From Acidimicrobiia bacterium (GTDB lineage: Bacteria > Actinomycetota > Acidimicrobiia > Spongiisociales > UBA5794): a stretch of 44,919 bases of DNA. Numbering within the stretch: position 1 is the first letter of the stretch; every line of letters begins with the position of its first letter. Location of the stretch: assembly GCA_030065575.1 (NCBI GenBank), contig JASJDZ010000017.1, positions 1 through 44,919 of the forward strand, given 5' to 3'. Position numbers and translations under genes: made by a program. A model generated the notes under the pieces. The model had not been told where the DNA came from. It worked only from the letters and a program-made list of their open reading frames with translations, and searched no databases. Shown here piece by piece: positions 25,418 through 34,849 of the stretch.

Positions 25418-25682
25418 TAGCTAGGGACTGACTCGTCGCCTCGGTGCGAGGCTAAGGAAGACGACGACTAGCAACTGGGGCTACTGACGCCCCGCCTCGG
25501 TGCGAGGCGCAAGAGGATGACGACTAGTAGCTAGGGACTGACTCGTCGCCTCGGTGCGAGGCTAAGGAAGACGACGACTAACACCCGGGGCGATTGGTCC
25601 GTCGCCTCGGTGCGAGGCTAAGGACGCAGCTGGGGCTACTGACGCCCCGCCTCGGTGCGAGGCTAAGGAAGACGACGACTAG
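25394..25682 (+). repeat. array of duplicated EF-G 3'-end modules with hairpins
   Basis: The 24-base gene end encoding EAKEDDD-stop (25394-25417) recurs at 25448, 25504, 25558 and 25659, with a degenerate copy at 25614. Spacings are 54, 56, 54, 56 and 45 bases. Each downstream copy follows the self-complementary GCCTCG-GTG-CGAGGC (starts 25438, 25494, 25548, 25604, 25649), which can form a 6-bp hairpin. Larger blocks also repeat: 25401-25470 equals 25511-25580 exactly, and 25475-25508 equals 25630-25663. Two sequence types alternate. They differ by synonymous third-base changes in Ala, Lys, Glu and Asp codons. One copy has Gln for Lys. Confidence 0.95.
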
Positions 25683-25697
25683 CTCGATCGAGTTCGA

Positions 25698-25726
25698 GAA
25701 GGCCGGGACGCTAGCTCCCGGCCTTC
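25698..25726. terminator. strong bidirectional hairpin at ppx end
   Basis: GAAGGCCGGGA (25698-25708) / TCCCGGCCTTC (25716-25726) is a perfect 11-bp stem with a 7-base loop. The loop contains the ppx stop codon (25711-25713). It separates the convergent EF-G-like gene with its array from ppx. It probably terminates at least the - strand operon, though it has no T-tract. Confidence 0.65.
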
Positions 25727-26625
25727 GTCGCGAGTTCAATCGCTACGCCGTCGAGGATGTCTTCCACCGATATCTGCACTGTGTCGGCCCCCAGATGCGC
25801 CAGAGCTCGCTCTGCGCAGATCACTCCAGCCTGCAGCACGCCGGCACGGGGAGCCGGAACCGAGGGCAGAGCCGCTATTTCGTCGACGCTGAGATCGAGG
25901 AGATGATCCACCGTGCGCCGCAACTCCTCGAAGGAGAGCACCACGAGGCCCGCCCGCTCTATGTACTCGGTCGATACTCCCCTCGCTACCGCAGCCAGTG
26001 TGACGAAGGTACCGCCAGAGCCGAGGATGAGATCGGGCGCAACCGGAGCAAGCACGCTGTCGAATAGCTCATCTACATGGGAGCGGGCTTGCGATGGATC
26101 GCCCAATCCGAGGGCAACGATTCGCTCGGTGAGCCGTACCGAGCCGATGTCGATACTGGCCGCATAGTCTGGATAGTCCGACCCGATGACAAATTCGGTG
26201 CTGCCGCCTCCGACGTCGACGACGCAGTACATCTGATCCGCAACAAGATGTGAAGTCGCCCCCACAAAGGTGAGCCGGGCTTCTTCGACGCCATCGATCA
26301 CCCGGGGTTGGAACCCCAGAATCGCCGCCACCCGCTCGGCAAACAGACGCCCATTGGCTGCGCTGCGGGTCGCTGCCGTCGCTACCCCGGCGGCAGCAAC
26401 GACGTCTGCGGCGTTGATCATCTCGGCGTACCGCCGCAGACCGGCCCAGGCTCGTTCCATCGGCTGCTCCGCCAGCTGCCCGGTGGCATCGAGACCTTCC
26501 CCGAGTTTCGTGATGATTTCGTAACGCTCCACCGAGTCAAGGGCAACCCTGTCTCCCATCCGCTGTGCCGTCGCCAGCAACAAGCGGACGGTGTTTGTAC
26601 CGATGTCGATTGCCGCCACCCTCAC
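25711..26625 (-). CDS. ppx: exopolyphosphatase / guanosine pentaphosphatase family
   Basis: This 304-residue protein has the ASKHA fold of the Ppx/GppA family, which degrades polyphosphate or pppGpp. The phosphate-1 loop is VAAIDIGTNTVRLLL at the very N-terminus. The second is VVDVGGGSTEFVIG, with IDIGSVRLTERI and ILGSGGTFVTLAAVA following. Length matches the short actinobacterial Ppx1 type. I chose the GTG at 26625 because it forms a GTGA overlap with the DUF501 gene and puts the motif at residue 3. A TTG or ATG further upstream would add a non-family tail. Order ftsB-DUF501-ppx matches actinobacterial synteny. Confidence 0.93.
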   Translation of the reverse strand: MRVAAIDIGTNTVRLLLATAQRMGDRVALDSVERYEIITKLGEGLDATGQLAEQPMERAWAGLRRYAEMINAADVVAAAGVATAATRSAANGRLFAERVAAILGFQPRVIDGVEEARLTFVGATSHLVADQMYCVVDVGGGSTEFVIGSDYPDYAASIDIGSVRLTERIVALGLGDPSQARSHVDELFDSVLAPVAPDLILGSGGTFVTLAAVARGVSTEYIERAGLVVLSFEELRRTVDHLLDLSVDEIAALPSVPAPRAGVLQAGVICAERALAHLGADTVQISVEDILDGVAIELATKAGS

Positions 26626-27143
26626 GGCTCGACCCAATCGGGGTTGGACGCAACCACACCATCCGTCTCCACCACGCACGGAATGGTGCAGTTGAGCGGC
26701 TCGACGAGCTCCGCAGTATCAGCCCCCACCGGGTTGCGATTACCCGCAGCGTGGTCGGCATAGTGGGCGTGCAGGCACTTGACACCTCGCCGCGAGCCAC
26801 CGACTCCGCCACTGGGCAGATGCGCCGGTGCGTCGGCATCGACAAGGGCATTGCGATCGGACTCGTAGCGTGCCATGGCCGCTGCATACTCGGCGGCGAA
26901 CTCCGGATCGGATGCGATCCTCGACTCCGCTGCCTTGACTCCGCCTCCGGCTTCGATGCGGCCGATCCGGCGATTAGCCAGCGGGCAGGTCAGCCAGTAG
27001 GTGGTCGGGAACGGGGTCCCATCATCGAGGTGGGGCGGAACCTTGGTTACGGTCGGCAGGTCGAGTCGGCAGCGGGCAACCACGTCGACAAGCGATCTTG
27101 GTTGACGTCCTATCTGAACCGCTACTACCGATCGGTCATCCAT
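26622..27143 (-). CDS. DUF501 domain protein
   Basis: This 173-residue protein of unknown function is found between ftsB and ppx in actinobacteria. Conserved-looking segments are PHLDDGTPFPTTYWLTCP, NRRIGRIEAGGGVKAAE and the Cys/His-containing GVKCLHAHYADHAAGNRNPV. The last resembles a metal or active site (Cys, two His), but that is only a suggestion. It overlaps the ftsB stop by eight bases and the ppx start by four, so the three are translated as a coupled unit. Confidence 0.88.
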   Translation of the reverse strand: MDDRSVVAVQIGRQPRSLVDVVARCRLDLPTVTKVPPHLDDGTPFPTTYWLTCPLANRRIGRIEAGGGVKAAESRIASDPEFAAEYAAAMARYESDRNALVDADAPAHLPSGGVGGSRRGVKCLHAHYADHAAGNRNPVGADTAELVEPLNCTIPCVVETDGVVASNPDWVEP

Positions 27144-27552
27144 CTGGGACGAGGTCTCGGCCCGTCAGGAAGTCCCAGAACCTCTCGAGTAGCGACCGCG
27201 AATCCAGGGTTGGCTCGCTCTCGATGACGCCGCCGACCCCACCGCTGTCCTCGAGCTCGACCACATAAATGGTCTCCCCGGGACGCGCCATCCCATATTG
27301 CTCGCGTGCGATGCGCTCGAGCTCGGCCTCTGACTGGACCGCATCGATCTGGGCGAGCAGATCCTCATTTGCACCGACCAATGCGTTCAGCTCGGCCTGG
27401 GTGTTATCAACCAGGCGTTGCTGAGCAATCATCTGACGGAAAGGAAACACACCGGCGAGCACGATCGCCAAACCGACCAGGAGAATGACGGCGAAGAAGC
27501 CTCCCCGCCGTCGCCCTCCTCTGGCGGTCGATGCTGCCGGTGTATCAATCAT
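27136..27552 (-). CDS. ftsB: FtsB/DivIC-family septum formation initiator
   Basis: This 138-residue bitopic membrane protein has a short cytoplasmic N-terminus rich in Arg/Gly (TARGGRRRGG), one membrane helix (about residues 18-38; FFAVILLVGLAIVLAGVFPF) and a coiled coil (about 40-75; AQQRLVDNTQAELNALVGAN). It then has the family signature LERIAREQYGMARPGETIYVV. It is part of the divisome FtsQ-FtsB-FtsL complex. The ATG at 27552 starts seven bases after the eno stop; the frame remains open upstream within eno but those codons are not used. The gene after eno is in the usual actinobacterial place. Confidence 0.9.
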   Translation of the reverse strand: MIDTPAASTARGGRRRGGFFAVILLVGLAIVLAGVFPFRQMIAQQRLVDNTQAELNALVGANEDLLAQIDAVQSEAELERIAREQYGMARPGETIYVVELEDSGGVGGVIESEPTLDSRSLLERFWDFLTGRDLVPDG

Positions 27553-27559
27553 TCGGTGC

Positions 27560-28855
<1,296 letters not shown>

Positions 28856-28911
28856 TTATCACTACTGCGAGGTTAGACCCAGGAAATCGGATCGCAAGAA
28901 CACTCCCGACA

Positions 28912-30372
28912 TCAGTGCTCGAGATCGTCCTTGGCTCGCGTCCAAAGGGCATCGAGCCCGGCAAGGTCCAGCTCGGCCAGAGCCTTGCCCTCAGCAGCCG
29001 CAGCTTCCTCCATCACCCGGATTCGTGCCGCAAATCGATCGTTGGCTCCCGCAAGAGCAAGTTCGGGATCGACGCCGAGGTGACGCGACAGATTGACTGC
29101 GGCAAACAGCAAGTCGCCGAACTCCTCAGTGGCGCGGACGGGGTCGCTCGACTCGGCGGCCAGCTCATCGAGCTCTTCGCGGATCTTGGCGAATACCGGC
29201 GCAGGATCATCCCAGTCGAATCCGACGGAGCGCGCCCGCCGCTGCATCTTGTCGGCCCGGATCAGCGCCGGCATGGCAGACGGGATGTCATCCATCAACG
29301 ATTCGCGCCGCTTCTCTTCACCCTTGATCGTCTCCCAGTTGGTGATGACGGTTGCAGCGTCCTCGGCTACGACCTCGCCGAACACGTGCGGATGCCGATT
29401 GACGAGCTTGCGGCGAATCACCTCGGCAACTTCCTCCACATCGAAGGCTCCCACCTCGCGCGCCAGCGTGGCGTGAAACACCACCTGGAGCAACAGATCC
29501 CCCAGCTCCTCCTCAACTTCGGCATACGTGCCGTAGTCGGGCTCGCCGCCGGGGGCTTCCGGGGGAAGAGCCCGTATCGTGTCAACTGTCTCGTAGGTCT
29601 CCTCGATCAAGTGACTGACCAGGCTGTGGTGAGTCTGCTTCCTATCCCAGGGGCATTCCCGACGCAAGATTCGGTTGGTGACGATGAGGCCGTACCAACC
29701 CGCCGGCTCTGGATCGATGAATAGCGTCGTGCGCGGACCGGGCTCGTAGGCGGCAAGCGCACCGAGCTCCAACGGAAGGACAACCTGGTCGGGATCGCCG
29801 AGACGATCGAGTACAACGACGGGCGTCGCATCGTCGAGGACGCGACCCAACTCCGCCGCCACATCCGCCAGTACCTCCGACCGATCCACCTGGGTGATGA
29901 TCAGGGCGGCGTCCATCACCAGGGGATCAGGCAGGTCGCGGCCGTCGAGGATCTTGGTTGGAGTTGCGATGGGATCAACCCCGGCTTCCAGGTAGACCAG
30001 ATCGAGGAACGACTCGCCGGGGACCACGGTCACGGGAATGCCTGCCTCCTGCGCGGCGGCGCGAATCTCCGCCACGGCTCGCTCCCCCACCACTGCGCTG
30101 CCGGGTACTGCATACACCGTTGGGCCTTCGGCGGCGCTAGCCAGAACCCGGGCGGCGATGGCTGCATAGACCTCGTCAAACCCAGTCTCCGACTCGTACA
30201 GGTCATCACATGAGATGACGGATCGCACAGCATCCAGTTCTACGGCTGCCGGATGGTGGATGGTACGCAACACCACGACCCGATCAGGGTCGCGGAGGCA
30301 GGTCAGTGACGTAGCGGAGAGTCGCTCTAGCCCTGCCGGGCCGAGACCAACGATGGTGAGCGACCGATTCAC
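28912..30372 (-). CDS. mazG: MazG nucleoside triphosphate pyrophosphohydrolase with N-terminal methylase-like domain
   Basis: This 486-residue two-part protein combines two domains. Residues 1-215 form a tetrapyrrole-methylase-like domain (SLTIVGLGPAGLERLSA, VYAVPGSAVVGERAV, VTVVPGESFLDLVY) as in YabN-type proteins. The rest is a tandem MazG region with CPWDRKQTHHSLVSHLIEET, EEELGDLLLQVVFH and, in the second repeat, KIREELDELAAE with EEFGDLLFAAVNLSRHLG. The EExxE/EEx2D metal sites are visible. MazG hydrolyses non-canonical NTPs. The GTG at 30372 gives a GTGA overlap with the upstream lipoprotein gene and starts exactly at the methylase domain. Confidence 0.93.
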   Translation of the reverse strand: MNRSLTIVGLGPAGLERLSATSLTCLRDPDRVVVLRTIHHPAAVELDAVRSVISCDDLYESETGFDEVYAAIAARVLASAAEGPTVYAVPGSAVVGERAVAEIRAAAQEAGIPVTVVPGESFLDLVYLEAGVDPIATPTKILDGRDLPDPLVMDAALIITQVDRSEVLADVAAELGRVLDDATPVVVLDRLGDPDQVVLPLELGALAAYEPGPRTTLFIDPEPAGWYGLIVTNRILRRECPWDRKQTHHSLVSHLIEETYETVDTIRALPPEAPGGEPDYGTYAEVEEELGDLLLQVVFHATLAREVGAFDVEEVAEVIRRKLVNRHPHVFGEVVAEDAATVITNWETIKGEEKRRESLMDDIPSAMPALIRADKMQRRARSVGFDWDDPAPVFAKIREELDELAAESSDPVRATEEFGDLLFAAVNLSRHLGVDPELALAGANDRFAARIRVMEEAAAAEGKALAELDLAGLDALWTRAKDDLEH

Positions 30373-31343
30373 CCTCCCGGAGGAATGATGCCCAGGGCAT
30401 CTGGCGACCACGTCCCCAGGGTCGGAGATACCCAGACGTCGGCTTCGCGGACAGCTCGAGACGACCATGCCGAGAACAGGATGCGAACCTGTCCGGGGTC
30501 GAGGTAGTCCAGGGGTGCGGCCTCGAGCTCTGCAGCCGATGCCGGCAGCAGCAGCTCATCAATCATCAACACGGCGAACCCACCGCCGACATCGATGGGA
30601 CCAACGGGCACACCTTCGTCAACGCCTGCAATCGCATTGGTGGCAACATCATTCAGCTCCGACAGCGCTGCCGAGCACTCACCTGCAGGATTGAGTAGGA
30701 AACCGCCGGGCGATGATTGATCGAGCGAAACGTCATCGGCCACATCCCCGAAGTCCTCTCCGGCGTTGATACGTTCGATGGCGGCCTCACCTTCTTCTGC
30801 AGAAGCGGTGATCAGGAAACGCAGGCAGACCTTGGTGACGGTCTCCGGCCGGTTCTCCAACCAGGCGTCGTAGCCTCCCTCGGCAGCCGCGAGCACCTCC
30901 GGCACAACGGCGTCGGCGATCAGAGTCTCTTCGGCGATGAGGCGGCGCACCTCATCGTTCGCACCATCGGCCATCAGCGCCGGATCGAGCACACCTGCCC
31001 ACCGAAGAGGCGGATCGCTCATCCGCTCCTGCACAGCGGCATCGTCAATGACGATGCCGAACTGCTCCTCAGCCGTTTGTTGGATTGCGGCGAACTGCAC
31101 GAGCTCGAAGACGCTCTGCCGCAGCGCCGACCCTCGTGTTTCCGGTGCGGCTATCTCCGCACCGGTGGCGTCGAGTCGGGGAGCGGGAAGCGGGTAGTTG
31201 GCCGGATCCTCCCAATCGGGGTCAACGGAGAGCAGATCATCCTCGGTGATCTCGACCCCATTGACGGTGGCGAGGACATCGGAAAAGGAGCACGAGGCGG
31301 CTAATAACGCCAGCGCCGCAATGACGAGTAGGCGACGGAACAT
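30369..31343 (-). CDS. SurA/PpiC-like lipoprotein
   Basis: This 324-residue secreted lipoprotein has a signal peptide with lipobox LAASC (Cys about residue 18) and then a SurA-N-like helical domain (VNGVEITEDDLL, SVFELVQFAAIQQTAEEQFG). A parvulin-type domain follows (VTKVCLRFLITASAEEGEAA, INAGEDFGDVADDVSLDQSS, GGFLLNP). It may be a chaperone or peptidyl-prolyl isomerase at the cell surface. Parvulin residues are only partly conserved, so activity is uncertain. The ATG at 31343 has AGGAGA five bases before it and overlaps the mfd stop by one base (TGATG); a TTG just upstream is too close to that site. Confidence 0.85.
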   Translation of the reverse strand: MFRRLLVIAALALLAASCSFSDVLATVNGVEITEDDLLSVDPDWEDPANYPLPAPRLDATGAEIAAPETRGSALRQSVFELVQFAAIQQTAEEQFGIVIDDAAVQERMSDPPLRWAGVLDPALMADGANDEVRRLIAEETLIADAVVPEVLAAAEGGYDAWLENRPETVTKVCLRFLITASAEEGEAAIERINAGEDFGDVADDVSLDQSSPGGFLLNPAGECSAALSELNDVATNAIAGVDEGVPVGPIDVGGGFAVLMIDELLLPASAAELEAAPLDYLDPGQVRILFSAWSSRAVREADVWVSPTLGTWSPDALGIIPPGG

Positions 31344-34300
31344 CAATTCTCCTGTTCAGGTGGCCACATCTTACGAATGAACTCGATCAACGACTGCACC
31401 AGGTGCCCGCGCGGGATGGGAAGGAACACGGTTGGTCCCCGCACCACCGCCCGGGGAGCGAGCCGGTCCAGCCTCACTTCCTGTGACGCCCTGAGGGTAA
31501 CCGGCCCGATACGGACTTCATTTCGCACTTTGACGATCTCGGTGAGCCCAACACGCAACGCCTCCACCCGCAAGAGAGCCACATCGACGAGGGCCTTTGC
31601 CTGTGGCGGCAGTTCGCCAAAACGATCCCGCCACTCGGCAGCGACATCTGCAACCTGCTGCTCCGTCTCTGCTGCAGCCATCCTGCGGTACGCCTCGAGC
31701 CGCTCGTTGGCGCTGTCCACGTAATGGGTGGGTAGATGCGCATCGACGGGAAGATCGATTCGGATCTCCGGAGGGCGCTCCGGAAGCTTCTCCCCCTTCA
31801 ACTCGGTGACAGCATCGGAGACCAACTCGACGTACAAATCGAAACCAACAGCGGAGATATGACCTGCCTGGGTCTCTCCCAGGATCGACCCGGCACCGCG
31901 GATCTCGAGATCACGCATAGCCAGCTCGAAGCCGGATCCCAGATCGGAGTACTCACCGATCGCTTCCAGCCGGCGGTAGGCCGACTCCGAGAGAGTCTGC
32001 TCGCGAGGATGGAACAGATACGCATAGGCCCGCTGGTTGGAACGACCCACCCTGCCCCGCAGCTGGTACAACTGGGCCAGGCCGAGCCGGTCGGCGCGCT
32101 CTACCAGCAGGGTGTTGACTTGAGGTAGGTCGAGGCCCGATTCGATGATCGTCGTTGCCACCAGCACGTCGTACTCGCCGTTCCAGAAGTCAAACATGAC
32201 CTGCTCGAGCATGCCTTCACTCATCTGGCCATGAGCGACTGCAAAGCGAGCGTCGGGGACCAGCTCGCGTAGCCGGGCCACTGCATGGTCGATCGACTGG
32301 ACCCTGTTGTGCACGTAGAAGACCTGCCCTTCGCGGAGCATCTCCCGGCGGATCGCAGCCGAAATGGCGCGTTCATCGAGCGGCCCGACATACGTGAGGA
32401 TCGGATGGCGGTCCTCAGGAGCAGTGCGAATGTGGCTTACCTCCCGTATCCCCGTCAGAGCCATCTCCAGGGTCCGGGGAATGGGCGTCGCAGTCAGCGT
32501 CAGAACGTCGATCGAGGTGCGCAACGCCTTCAGCTTGTCCTTGGCCGCGACGCCGAAGCGCTGCTCCTCATCGATAACGAGTAGGCCCAGGTCCTTGAAC
32601 TCGACGTCGTCAGATAGCAGCCGATGGGTGCCGACGACGATGTCGACCGTGCCGTCGGCGAGCTCGTTGACGACCTCCCGCTGCTGGGCCGCCGTGAGGA
32701 ACCTGCTCAACACCGCAGTGCGGACGGGATAGGATCCAAACCGTTCTTCGAGAGTGTTGAAGTGCTGTTGCGCCAGCAAGGTCGTGGGGACGAGAAGCGC
32801 TACCTGTTTGCCGCTTTGCACCGCCTTGAAGCCGGCCCGGAGCGCCACCTCCGTTTTGCCAAAGCCAACATCGCCGAAGATCAAACGATCCATCGGCGCC
32901 TCGGCTTCCATGTCCACCTTGACATCGGAAATCGCCGTCAACTGATCACGGGTTTCTTCAAATGGGAACGCAGACTCAAACTCGGTTTGCCATGGCGTGT
33001 CCGAATCAAAGGCGTGTCCGGTGGCCGCGGCCCGAGCCCGATGGAGATGGACCACCTCCTCGGCGACAACGGCAACGGCCTTTCTCACCTTGGTGCGGGT
33101 CTTCGCCCAATCGGCCCCTCCCATCCGGGACAGGCGAGGCGTTTCGCCACCCGTGTAGCGGACCACCGCAGCCAGCTGGTCCGTTGGGACGTAGAGGCGA
33201 TCCTCGCCGTGATACCGGATGAGCAAGTAGTCGCGCTCAACGCCGGCCATCTCGCGATGCACCAGTCCCTCGAAGCGGCCGATGCCGTGGTGGTGGTGGA
33301 CGACGAAGTCACCGGGACTGAGGTCGCGGTACGCATCACCGAGGTCTTCGGTGCGCTGTTGCCGACTGCGGCGATGGGCTCGGCGCCGACCCGCTATCTC
33401 CCTCTCCCCGACAACTCCGATGCCAAACTGGGGCGCAACGAAGCCGTGGTGAATGCCATCGCCGAGAACCGCCGACTCGATGCGGTCGAGCGAGGTGCGA
33501 ACAGGCAGGGCGTGACCCGCCTCGCTGAGCAGACGAGAGATACGCTGGGCAGCTCCCGTGCCGTCCATCGCCACCACGATCTCGACCCCGCGGCCCTGCC
33601 AATGGCGCAGGGCTTGTGCAATCGAGTCGGCATCGCCGGCAATTGCGTCGAGACCACGCATCTCGACGACTTCGTCACCAGGTCCGGCGGCGGCGGGAGG
33701 CGCCGCAACGTAGGGCCGGTCCGGAAGCTCCTGAAACAAGGTGGGATGATCGTGCGCCTCCGGGGCACCTGTGCCCCAGGTCGGCGCCAGAGTTGCAGCC
33801 AGGTCTGCTTCTTCCTTCCTCAGCTCCTCGCTGCGGGCCTTCGCCTGCACCGGATCAAAGATGACGACGCGACTGGGGGTTTCGATATCCAGTGTGCATA
33901 CCGGGTCGGCCATCCAGGGGAGCCACGACTCGATGCCCTGGAAGGTGACGCCTGCGATGATCCGGTCCCACGTCTCGGCCGCCCATGTTTGCTCTCCGAG
34001 CAGTGCCTCGGCTTTCGCCCGCACCTCGGGGTCCGGGCGCATCTCTCGTGCCGGGAACACCTCTACCGACACCACCTTGTCGATGGACCGCTGCGAGCCG
34101 ATGGCAAAGGTGCGGATCTCGTCGATCTCGTCACCCCAGAACTCGATTCGGAAGGCATCGTTGCCCTGTGCTGGGAAGACATCGATGATCCCGCCCCGCA
34201 CCGCATACTCACCCCGCGCTTCGACGCGTTCGGTGCGGTGATAGCCGTGCACAGTGAGTTCGGCGACCATCCGCTCGAAACCATGTTCGGAGCCGGCGAC

Positions 34301-34693
34301 CACTTCTATCGGAGCGAACGGCGATGGGCTGAGCCGCTGCGTGGCTGCCCGTACCGAAGCGATGACAATCGTCCCGGCGGCGCCCTCCACAAACCGGTGA
34401 ATCGCCTCAGCGCGGCGGGCCATCGTCGCCATGTTGGGAGACACGTGCTCAAAGGGAAGGGTTCCCCAGGCGGGTAGCTGCCAGACCGTGTCGGTGAACA
34501 GCGCAACATCATCGAACAGTTCCTCTGCGGCCCGCTCCCCCGGCACAACTGCGAGCAGCGGTGTTTCCATATGCTGAGCCATCCCGGCCAGGCTCAGGGC
34601 GCGCAGCGCGGGCGGCACTACCAGCCGTCCACCCTCAGGCGGGACGGACGACTCAGACCAGGAGGAAACCAGGGGATGCAGCGGAGCAGTCAC
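31343..34693 (-). CDS. mfd: transcription-repair coupling factor
   Basis: Mfd removes RNA polymerase stalled at DNA lesions and recruits UvrA. The protein of about 1116 residues has full family length. It contains an N-terminal UvrB-like region (LPAWGTLPFEHVSPN, GGIIDVFPAQGNDAFRIEFWGDEID), an RNA polymerase-interacting CarD-like domain (GDFVVHHHHGIGRFEGL, YLLIRYHGEDRLYVPTDQL) and a translocase with GDVGFGKTEVALRAGF, VIDEEQRFG, TATPIPRTLEMAL and the TRG/helicase-C part DVLVATTIIESGLDLP. Its C-terminal domain is of the usual kind. The start is uncertain. I use the GTG at 34693 (TAPLHPLVSSW); it lacks a ribosome site. The frame is open up to a TTG at 34786. Confidence 0.95.
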   Translation of the reverse strand: MTAPLHPLVSSWSESSVPPEGGRLVVPPALRALSLAGMAQHMETPLLAVVPGERAAEELFDDVALFTDTVWQLPAWGTLPFEHVSPNMATMARRAEAIHRFVEGAAGTIVIASVRAATQRLSPSPFAPIEVVAGSEHGFERMVAELTVHGYHRTERVEARGEYAVRGGIIDVFPAQGNDAFRIEFWGDEIDEIRTFAIGSQRSIDKVVSVEVFPAREMRPDPEVRAKAEALLGEQTWAAETWDRIIAGVTFQGIESWLPWMADPVCTLDIETPSRVVIFDPVQAKARSEELRKEEADLAATLAPTWGTGAPEAHDHPTLFQELPDRPYVAAPPAAAGPGDEVVEMRGLDAIAGDADSIAQALRHWQGRGVEIVVAMDGTGAAQRISRLLSEAGHALPVRTSLDRIESAVLGDGIHHGFVAPQFGIGVVGEREIAGRRRAHRRSRQQRTEDLGDAYRDLSPGDFVVHHHHGIGRFEGLVHREMAGVERDYLLIRYHGEDRLYVPTDQLAAVVRYTGGETPRLSRMGGADWAKTRTKVRKAVAVVAEEVVHLHRARAAATGHAFDSDTPWQTEFESAFPFEETRDQLTAISDVKVDMEAEAPMDRLIFGDVGFGKTEVALRAGFKAVQSGKQVALLVPTTLLAQQHFNTLEERFGSYPVRTAVLSRFLTAAQQREVVNELADGTVDIVVGTHRLLSDDVEFKDLGLLVIDEEQRFGVAAKDKLKALRTSIDVLTLTATPIPRTLEMALTGIREVSHIRTAPEDRHPILTYVGPLDERAISAAIRREMLREGQVFYVHNRVQSIDHAVARLRELVPDARFAVAHGQMSEGMLEQVMFDFWNGEYDVLVATTIIESGLDLPQVNTLLVERADRLGLAQLYQLRGRVGRSNQRAYAYLFHPREQTLSESAYRRLEAIGEYSDLGSGFELAMRDLEIRGAGSILGETQAGHISAVGFDLYVELVSDAVTELKGEKLPERPPEIRIDLPVDAHLPTHYVDSANERLEAYRRMAAAETEQQVADVAAEWRDRFGELPPQAKALVDVALLRVEALRVGLTEIVKVRNEVRIGPVTLRASQEVRLDRLAPRAVVRGPTVFLPIPRGHLVQSLIEFIRKMWPPEQEN

Positions 34694-34754
34694 AGGAGGT
34701 TGAGGGTACTCGCCTTGGTCTACGACAAGATTCGAGTCTCGCACGCGAGCTCCA

Positions 34755-34846
34755 ACGGACTCGGCGAAAGCGGCGCAATCACGCAAGAAAGAGGGAGGGA
34801 GTTCGGCTACGCCGAACTCCGACGGACTCGGCGAAAGCCGAGTCCG
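34755..34846 (-). terminator. twin hairpins after pgsA with a distal third arm
   Basis: CGGACTCGGC-GAAA-GCCGAGTCCG (34823-34846) is a 10-bp stem with a GNRA-type loop. GGAGTTCGGC-TAC-GCCGAACTCC (34798-34820) is a second 10-bp stem. On the - strand the second is followed by CTCCCTCTTTCTTG, a pyrimidine tail as in intrinsic terminators. A 16-base direct copy of the first arm (ACGGACTCGGCGAAAG, 34822-34837) lies at 34755-34770, in the mfd leader. Termination after pgsA is likely. An alternative fold using the distal copy is possible. Confidence 0.6.
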
Positions 34847-34849
34847 CGG

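Noticed and set aside
25394-25682. CRISPR-like array
   Set aside because: The repeated units are coding-end duplicates, the spacers also repeat, spacing is uneven and no cas genes are near.
32624-34477. A 617-codon open frame on + across mfd
   Set aside because: It is antisense to the mfd gene in a GC-rich region, where third-position bias leaves the opposite frame open. Its translation is low-complexity and matches no domain.
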